This document shows positions 1-9,000 of a stretch of DNA of 14,942 nt, piece by piece. Made by a program: the position numbers and the translations under genes. Below the pieces are notes generated by a model. It worked only from the letters and a program-made list of their open reading frames with translations. It had not been told where the DNA came from and ran no database searches. Every line of letters begins with the position of its first letter. The first letter of the stretch is position 1. The stretch lies in NCBI GenBank assembly GCA_900555365.1, contig USKO01000005.1, positions 1 through 14,942 on the forward strand, read 5' to 3'. The stretch comes from an uncultured Bacillota bacterium. Its GTDB lineage: Bacteria; Bacillota; Clostridia; Christensenellales; UBA1242.

Positions 1-3000
1 CATCGCTGTTGTTGTCCGTTATAACCACATATTCATCTTCAAACTGCCAGTCGCCATCAATACATGAAGCAAAGAGTGTATTGCCGTCATAGAGAGCAGA
101 TATTGTATAGCCTCCTCTTGTAAAGGTGACACCGTCAAATATAGTTGAAATGTCCTCATCATAGGAAACGGTAAACTCGTTGATTGAAGCGGTCACGTGC
201 GTGTAATTTCTAATTGAAATTGTATATGATTTTGCTTTGACTGTGATGGTAAGCTCGATATTTCCATGAACACCCGTCACTGTCACATCGTCTCCGATGA
301 ATGAAAGGGTTGCCGGGTCAGAGCCTTCGATGTGGCCGTCATACGTGATCATAGTATTCTTGCTGTCGACCATATATCCAGTCATAAGGCTTAATATAAG
401 ATCCTTGCTGTCGCCATAGACAACATTTGTTACAGTTGCCACATTGTCACTTATGGTAATTTGAGTGCCATCAACAGTAAGTGAACCTATTTTATCTGTC
501 GATCCTGCAAAGTTTATTGTGATTGTATAATGATCATGTGCCCACTGAGCTTCAAGTGTAAGCTCATAAGGGCTTTCTGAGTCAGGCTTGGCAAGGGTGA
601 ACCTGTTTCCATTTGCAAAGGTCACTGCTGGATTTGCCTCAAGCGCCCAGTAGTATCCCTGCCCAGATGCTTCAAGCTCTGGCATGTTTGAGATAATACT
701 GCCATATATCCATTCTCTTGTGGCACTATCTCCACTGTCTCCTAGGCTTGTAAATGTTGGAGTAGGGGTAAAGCCATCGGCATTTGGCAAAGGTTCTCCT
801 TTCAAGAAGGTCACGGTATATTTTTTTCCCTCCCAAGTTGCAGAGATTGCATATTCTTTATCTTGAGTTGGAATTCCGCCATTTGCAGTGATAAAGCTAA
901 CTAAAGTGGTGGAAAGTTCTACCGCTGCACTGTTATATTGCCAGTCAGTTTGATGATATGTACCAGCAGTTGCGCTATATACTCCAATTCCACTCTTAAA
1001 AGTGAGAGGCGCGCTTCCATTTTGCATTTCACTGTAAGTGAAAGAGGTTTTTAATAGAGTATCTGTCACTTGAGTTCCACCGAGTGTCTCTTCAAGTGAA
1101 GAAGGATTAAATGTCACTACGATCTCTTCGGTACTAATTGTTATCGTCTTAGACTCGCTAAGCACATCAATAGTAAAGCTGCCAGTTGTCTGTTGTGAAC
1201 CGTTAACTTGCTCTGTTTGTGTGCCTACAATGCTTGCTCCCACGAACTTATACCAGTCGCTGCTTTTAACATCGATTCTGATTTTATCGTTATAGTGCAC
1301 ATTATATTTATTTGTGTCACCGTCTGGCAATATTGCCTCTTCTTCATCATTTACATATACAGCCACGCTGCCATTTGCAATGTTGATAGTAAGTGTCAAT
1401 GGGCTTTCTGTCCAGGTGGCAGTAAATGTATAACCGGTTGTAGTATCGCTCTGAGTCAAACCATCTCCGTCAATTCTCTCCCAAATGCTAGAGCCGCTGC
1501 TTAGGTTACCATCACTAACTTCGCCAAGATACCACTTGCCAAAGTTGTATGTATTAGACTTGCTCATGATAAGCCGAGGAAGGTCTTTAGCTCGAAGCTC
1601 GCTATATGACATTACTCTTGTTAAAGTATTGCCATTTATCGTCCAGTTGCCTTCAACCCAAGAGCTGTCATTTTCATAGTCAATTACCGCATTAAAGCCG
1701 GTAGGTTCATTTAAATTGATTGTGATTTTAAACTGCATTTCACTCTCTGTCAGTGTGATTTCACTGTCGCCAGTTATGTGAGTGAGAGTGAAGCTTGCGT
1801 TTTTAGTGTTAATTCCACTTGTAGAAAGAGTTACATTTGCGTCTTTTGAAATACCAGTTACAATATACCCTTTATCTGCGGTTACGCTAATGTTTTCAAT
1901 TGTTGTCCAGTATGAAATATTTGAAAGTGTAGCAGTAGTAAAATCATATTCTTCTTGTGCCAAAGTCAAATGAGAAGGTACTTTAAAAGTAATGGTATAT
2001 TTTTCAATTTCCCAAACGACCTTCAATGTAAGTCCGCTTGCACCGGCACCTACTGCTGCCTTCAAGAAGGCCTCTTTTTGCTCTTGAGTTAGAGTGGTAC
2101 TTAAAGTAATGTCGCTTTTAAGGTCGCTTTCCTGATAAGTCCACTGCCAGCCTGTTTGTTTATAGCCTACTCTTGTAGCAAAATTTTCTTCATTTATAAT
2201 ATCTTCAATGAGGCTGTCAATACCTTTAGAAGAGTCGTCGCCACCTGAATAAACTTCAGTGAAGCTGCCTGTGTTTTGAATGATTTGGTCGCCATCCTCG
2301 ACAAAGTCACAAGTGTCAACTTTTTTTACGAATGTTAAAGTAACGCTGCCTATCTCGCCTTGAACATTGTTTGTTATTGTGTAGTTAGCACTGTCGTCAT
2401 TGCCATAATTTAAAGTTAATTTGTGGCTGCCAACACTTGCATTATCATAATTTGCACTAGCAATAATAATCTTGTCGCCAGTTAAAATTCCGTTTGCTGT
2501 GTAATAGCCGCCCTGCTGATTTGCCTCTTGATTTACAAACTTTGAAAGAACGGTTGCATTACCGTCATATGGCTTGATAATTTGAGTATTTGGCGCGTTG
2601 TTTATTGTCAACCCAACCCTATTTACTGTCAACTTGATTGTAAATGTTGTCTCGTAAATTCCGTTTTCACTTTCGCCGCCAAAGGTGAAGTTTGGACTGG
2701 TTACTGTAAAGACTACATCCCAAGTTTCTCCTTCATTATTGGCTTTTAAGTATCCGCCAGTTGAATAGCTTGCACTTGTAATATTAAAATCTGTTACGCT
2801 TAAGAAATTTTCTGCGATTGTGCCAACATTTTGACCGCTAAAGGTAAATTCTATTAAAGATCTTATTGCCGACAAATTGGTGTCATCTAAAATCTGTCCA
2901 TAGTTTAAGGTTGCACTCTTTATTGACATTGTTACACTTTCACTTGAAGGAGTGATATCTGCTGTTATGCCGCTCCATGTAAGCTGATAGTTTGCCTCGC

Positions 3001-6000
3001 TTGCACTGTCAAGATCCATTTTGTCTATAGTTTGTGTTCCTGCTTGTGCGTTTGCTATCGTCACTGTAATACTTACCACATCGCCGCTGACAATTCCCTT
3101 GTCTTCGCCGCTTTCAAATGTGAAATTATCTAAAGCGGCAACATTTGTAAATGCAAGAGTTGTCATTTGGTTAAATACATTTGTAAAACTAGTAACTACA
3201 ATTGGTCTTTGATCAATAACCAAGTTATTGTAAGAACCGCTTACAAGCTCCACTCTACTCCAGCCTGCAGAAGTTGCCGCTTGTGTCAAACTTACTGAAA
3301 GTGGATATGTTCCAGCATTTTTGCTGCTTGCACTTATTGCAAAATTGATATAGCCAGCATACACAAGCCCTTCTTCTTTTGGAATAGAAACTTGCTGTCC
3401 TTGGCTGTTTGTATAGTAAAGCTTAAATGTTGCAGAGACTGTTTTATCTGCTCCTGCTAGTCCTGTTATGATATAACTATTATCGTCCTCGTTAAAGCTT
3501 ACATTGAGATTTGATAAAACTTGACCATTGTAAATATAGGTAAGACCTGAGGTCATTTGAAGTTGAAGGCTAACCTCTGGCACTTTGATTTCAAATTTAT
3601 CTGCAAGAGTTGTGCTTCCAACAAGCTCATAGTTGTTTTTGTCATCACTGTCAACTATGCTTGGAGTTAATAGGTCATATTTGTCTGCGCTCTCTCCGCT
3701 CTCTCTAGTAAAGTTAATTAAAACTTTTTCATTGTTGTTGGCAGAAATTGTGATTTCTGTTTGCAGAGGAGTAGGATCAGCTGCGCCAAGCTCTTTAGAA
3801 AAACCGATTTGGTCAATATAGTCTTCTGCTAAATTCAAAGTATATTTTGCAACATTGACTGTAAATGAGCTCTTGCTTCCAAGCTCAAAATAATTTTCCA
3901 TGCCGCTTGCAATAGAGGCTGTTACAGTATAGTCGCCTGCTGCTTTGATAGTGCTGCCCTTGCCAGAAATTGCCACGCTGATACCATAAGTTCCTGCAGA
4001 GGCGTTTAAAAGAGTATTCAAAGTTGGTTTCGGATCTATAGCAGTGCCATTCTTTGTGAGACCAACGCTGAAATCTTGCTGAACATTGTTGTTATAAGTG
4101 AGCTGATATGCGCTGTCATCAAAAGCCATGACATTTTTGTCTATTTGTAGCACATATTCAATAAGATCTTTTGAAAACCCACTTGCGCCAGAAATTGCGT
4201 CGCTATAGCTAAGTGTTATTGTAAGAGTATAGGTTCCGCTAAGCGTTGAAGGAGTTGTATCATTTGCATCTGTTATTATAAATTGACCATTTTGATATGC
4301 GAATGTGTTGTCATCGTTTGACAGAACATAGGAGAAAGTTCCTCCTTCAAGATAAAGGTTTTCTGTAATGAAATCAGTTAGTGGAAGCGGCGTTTGTTCT
4401 AGTGAAGCATAGAAGGCAATTGTTTTGTTTTCTACTTCGCTTACAACAATATCTGTAACCTTCCAAATAGCTGCAAATGTCGCGCCCACACCACCAGTGC
4501 TAGCTGAAAGATAGTAACCATCGCTTATCTCTCCAGCTGTGATTTGGTTTAGCGTTGGGTCTGAAGCCTGACCTGACATTCTTTGATAGCCGCTGAAAGA
4601 TAGTCCGCTGTATTCATGGCTAGGGTTTGCAATTTCATATCTTTGACCTGCTGAGATGTAGATAATCTCACTGCCTGCGCCGTCAGCATTTTTTCCGCCA
4701 TTGTAATTCATAGTCACTTTTCGTACATCAGATAGAACTGCAAATACATTTTGAAGTGTTGTTCCATGATTTGTAAATTGATAATTTGTTTTAAAGCTGT
4801 TGTTTTGATATTCGCTGCCAAGTGCGCTATCAAAGTCTCCTACCGCCGTGCTTGTAGTCCATGCGCTTAACATTTTAAAACTACCTGCATTTTGCCCTGA
4901 CAAGGCAACTGTCAAATCAAAGCTTAATGCTTGAAGATTTGATGGATTCGCATAAAATAATATTTGACCAGAGCCATTGTTTGTAAAGCTAAATACTATT
5001 GTATTATCTACTTTAAATGTTAAAGATTCTCCATATGTATAGTTGCCGTCAAGCTCTGACACTGTTCCATAGATCTGTTCGCCAGAGATTGCGCCGCTAC
5101 CAATTATTTGCCTGTCATATGTGATATTTGATATCGATATGGTTGCACTAACGCCATTTGCAGTATTTGCAAGGCTGCTTGCTAGCTTGCCGTTTGTAGC
5201 TGTCAAATATCGAACCTCAAAAGCTTTTCTTATAGCAGCTGCCATGTCAATAAGCTCAAAATTGCCGCTTAGTCTATATTCAAAAGAGTCTTGCCAGTTG
5301 TCTTCAAAGCCACCTATTGAAATTCCAGATACATTAAAGACAGCCATATCAGTTCCGGTGAACGTACCGTTGTTTTGGCTTCCGATATATGTGATCTTGT
5401 CATAAGTATAATTGAAAGTTTTTGTGCCAATTATGAACGAAATAGATTCTGCATCATTTTCTTTGACAATAGTCTGTCCGTCGCTGCCAAAATAATAACT
5501 TGAAGCATTGCCAAAATCAATGGTAAATATAGCTTTGACAATTGTCGCTACGCTGTCCAAATTTAATAGGTAACTCGATCCAGAGGCAGAAACATTTCTA
5601 AACATCTCGTTCCAATTTGTGATACCATCTATGCTGATGTTGTTGATATTTGTAAGATTGTTGAGTGATACTCCAATAGATATAGACTTGCCTGTGCCAA
5701 CATTGTAGTCTCCAGAAATTTGGGTCGAACTTAAATTCACAAAACTTGATAATGCGATCTCTTGAGCTTTGTCGCTATTTATTGCTCCATTCCATGAGTA
5801 ATAAAGTCTGAATGTTCCAAATGTGTTGTCGCTTGAGTAGCCATTTTTTGTCATAGCTGCGACAAACTCGCTTGAATTTGTAAATACTGACACGATATTA
5901 TTGTCAGAGTTTAATACAACCGTGTTTCTGTTTATAGCAAAGTCAGACGCCTCTTCTGTCAAATAAGAAGATGTGAAGGTCTTTGTGTTAGAATTATCCA

Positions 6001-9000
6001 TTACATCTTGTACTGTAACAAAGAAAGTAACTTTGTAAGAGCCGGCAAGCAGATTGTTTGCAACAAAGTCTATTAGGTCAAGCAAATTTTTACTTGAGAG
6101 TGTGATTGCTGATGATGAACCGTTTTTGTAAAGATTGAAGCCAAAAGCTGTTACTCTTTCGCCATTTGGCAGTATTGTCGTTGTGGACAATCCTTCGCCG
6201 CTGTAGCTTGTGCTGTCCTCGCTATATGTAAGTAGGCCGTTTGCGATATTTTTAGCATTCAGAAGATAGAATGTTCTTACGCTTCCAAGATCGCTATCAA
6301 AAGCGATGCTTGCTGATGCGGTTGTCACGCTATCATCTACAGTAAAGATTGGAGTAAGTGTGGAGTCAACAGTCAAAGCATAATTTGAAGATTTATTAAA
6401 GTTTTCAAATTCACCAGTAGGCTTGTATCCATATCTTGAAATTGTAAGATAGCCCTTTTCAAGTGCTATTCTAAGCTCGTCTGCAGGGTTTGCATATACA
6501 ATATAGATAAATGCTCTATCTCCCTCGTCAAAGCTGCCGCTTGAATTGTTGTCTTCATATCCTCCAAGCTCTCGCCCTAAGGACTGATCAACTTGAAGCA
6601 AGCTGTCCATGTCAAATACAGTGTCATAATATGATGAATCTTCTATATAAAGCTTGTATCTGACTGGCTCTGTATTTGTGGTGACAGTAATTAGGCTATT
6701 ATCGTCATTGACAGCATAATAGTAGCTGTCAGCCAAAATATCTTTCATATTGTCAACGCTAAGAGTGATTGATATTTGATTTTGGAATCCTGGCTTGGTA
6801 TTTGCGCCAGATAAACTTTGAATAATGTTGAAGTTTTCAGCTGTATAGCCATTTCTGTTTGCACTTAGAATGACATCGCCAACTTGCTCGCCATTTCTAG
6901 TTATTGTAAAGCTTCCACTTTTCCCTGGATTTGTGCTAGGCGTGAAAGTAATTGTGTCGCCAACTTGAACTGTTCTATTTGCACCGTCAAAGCTTATGTT
7001 ATAGCTGATTGGACTCCAAACAGCAGTGAGTAGGAGTGATGCTGTTGAATTGTTTGCTAAGGACTCGTCATTATCCTTATAAAAACCTGTCCACTCTTGA
7101 GAAGTCCCATCAGCTCCAAAATAACTTGACCAGTTCGTTCCAGTTAAAGTGATCGTTCCGTTTACTATTGCGCCTTTCTGCGCGCCAAAACTCCATGTCT
7201 GAAGAACATGTCCAAAGTTATGGAAAGTTTGACTTTCAGTAAAGACAGTATATTCTGTGTTATAAGATATTTTATTGCCGTCAACGATGTTTTCAAGCGC
7301 CGAGCCATTAGCCATAACCAGTTCGCCATTCGCACCGGCAGAACCGGCACTATATGTAACCTGTATCTGTCTGTTGCCTACTTTTGCACTTATAGTAAAT
7401 TCAAAAGTGGCCTCATTGTCGGTCGTATATCGAGCAAAACAGTCATAAGATGTGTACTGACCAAATTGTGAGGCTAAGTCTACTTTTACCTCTCCATTTT
7501 GCAAGTACCATCCCAAAAGATAATATTGAGTGTTTAAATTTATAGAAGAAATATCGTCGGAATATATCAACGAGATTACATTTGTGCTACTAACATTATA
7601 TTTCCCTGTTAATTCTGGGTTTCCATTCACAGAAAACCCTGCATCTGCAACTATTTTATGAGCCTCGTTAACCACTCCGTCAAATGTAAGTCTGATATTT
7701 TTAAACGCGAAATTGACATTTACTTGAGGGTGACTTTTGCCAACTACAATATCAAATGTCCATTTGCCGTCAGCATATGAAAGATTTTTGATTTCGCTGA
7801 TTCCGTCATTTCCCATATTAAAGAATGTTGCAAAGTTTTCTTCTGGAATATAAACTAATTGTTTTCCAAGTTCTGTCAATTCAACTGTCACTGTTAAAGT
7901 ATCTTCAATTTTAAATGATTTGTTTGATCCTGTTTGACCATCAGAGGTGCTGAAAATCACATCTTCGCCATTTTTGATTGAAAATTTAAATAGATTGTTG
8001 ACAAAGGAAGGATTTCCTGAATAGGTATAACGGTCTGTTACAGCCCCTGGATTGTCAGCATTTTCATGGAGCGCAAATCCAATTTCTGTATTATTAAATG
8101 GATATGTCTTTTTGTAAAGAGTAATTTTAATTGTATATTCTCCATTTCCTTGTCCGTCGTAAGGTGTTTTTAGCCCATCATTTGGAGTAAGTTCATAAGA
8201 AAGGCTGTTATAAATACTATTTGTATAATTTTTTAATTCTACGCTTAGTGAGCCTCCCGCAGCCGTCACGCCTACAAAAGATGGATTGTTAATACCAACC
8301 TTATCACCATTGATATAAATATTTGCCCCGCCTAAATCAGATTCAGATATTGTGTTTTTATCTTCATCGTAAACTAGAGCGGTGACCCGGGCCATTAAAT
8401 CGCCTATTGTGATGTTTAACTTAGGCCTTGTTGCATCAGATGATGGGTATCCCGATACACTTAATTGCAAAGTTTGTGTTTTTGTTTGATTTGCTTCTGA
8501 TGAATTGAGTATTTTTAAATTGTCTGAAGGATTTATATTAAGAATAACTCCATCTGTACTTGATATTGTTATGTTAAAATATAAAGGCATTTTTTGATGT
8601 ATATCTGCTTTTAAATTGAGATATATTGTTTGTGAGCTGCCAGCAGATAAGCCCTTAACAGTTGTTGCAGCTCCCCAGCTTGTTCCGTCAAGACTTGTCT
8701 GATATGTAAGGCTGTAGCTCTTTACACTGTCATTGCCATAATCAGGCACGGTAAAGGTAACAGGCGTTTCAATGTTTGCTCTTTCAATATATATTTTGTA
8801 TATACCACCTTTGCCAACGATATTCTTTATAGTTACAGTATAGGTCTTTGCAGAATATTCGTTGTCAGTATCTCTCGTATGACTAATATTTGCTTCCAAA
8901 TAAGAATCGTCAGTCACATTTTGGCCTTGGTTGTTTGTACTGTAATAATAATAATCTGAATGTGTGCCAGAAGCAACCGTTTCCTTGGCGACATCTGATA

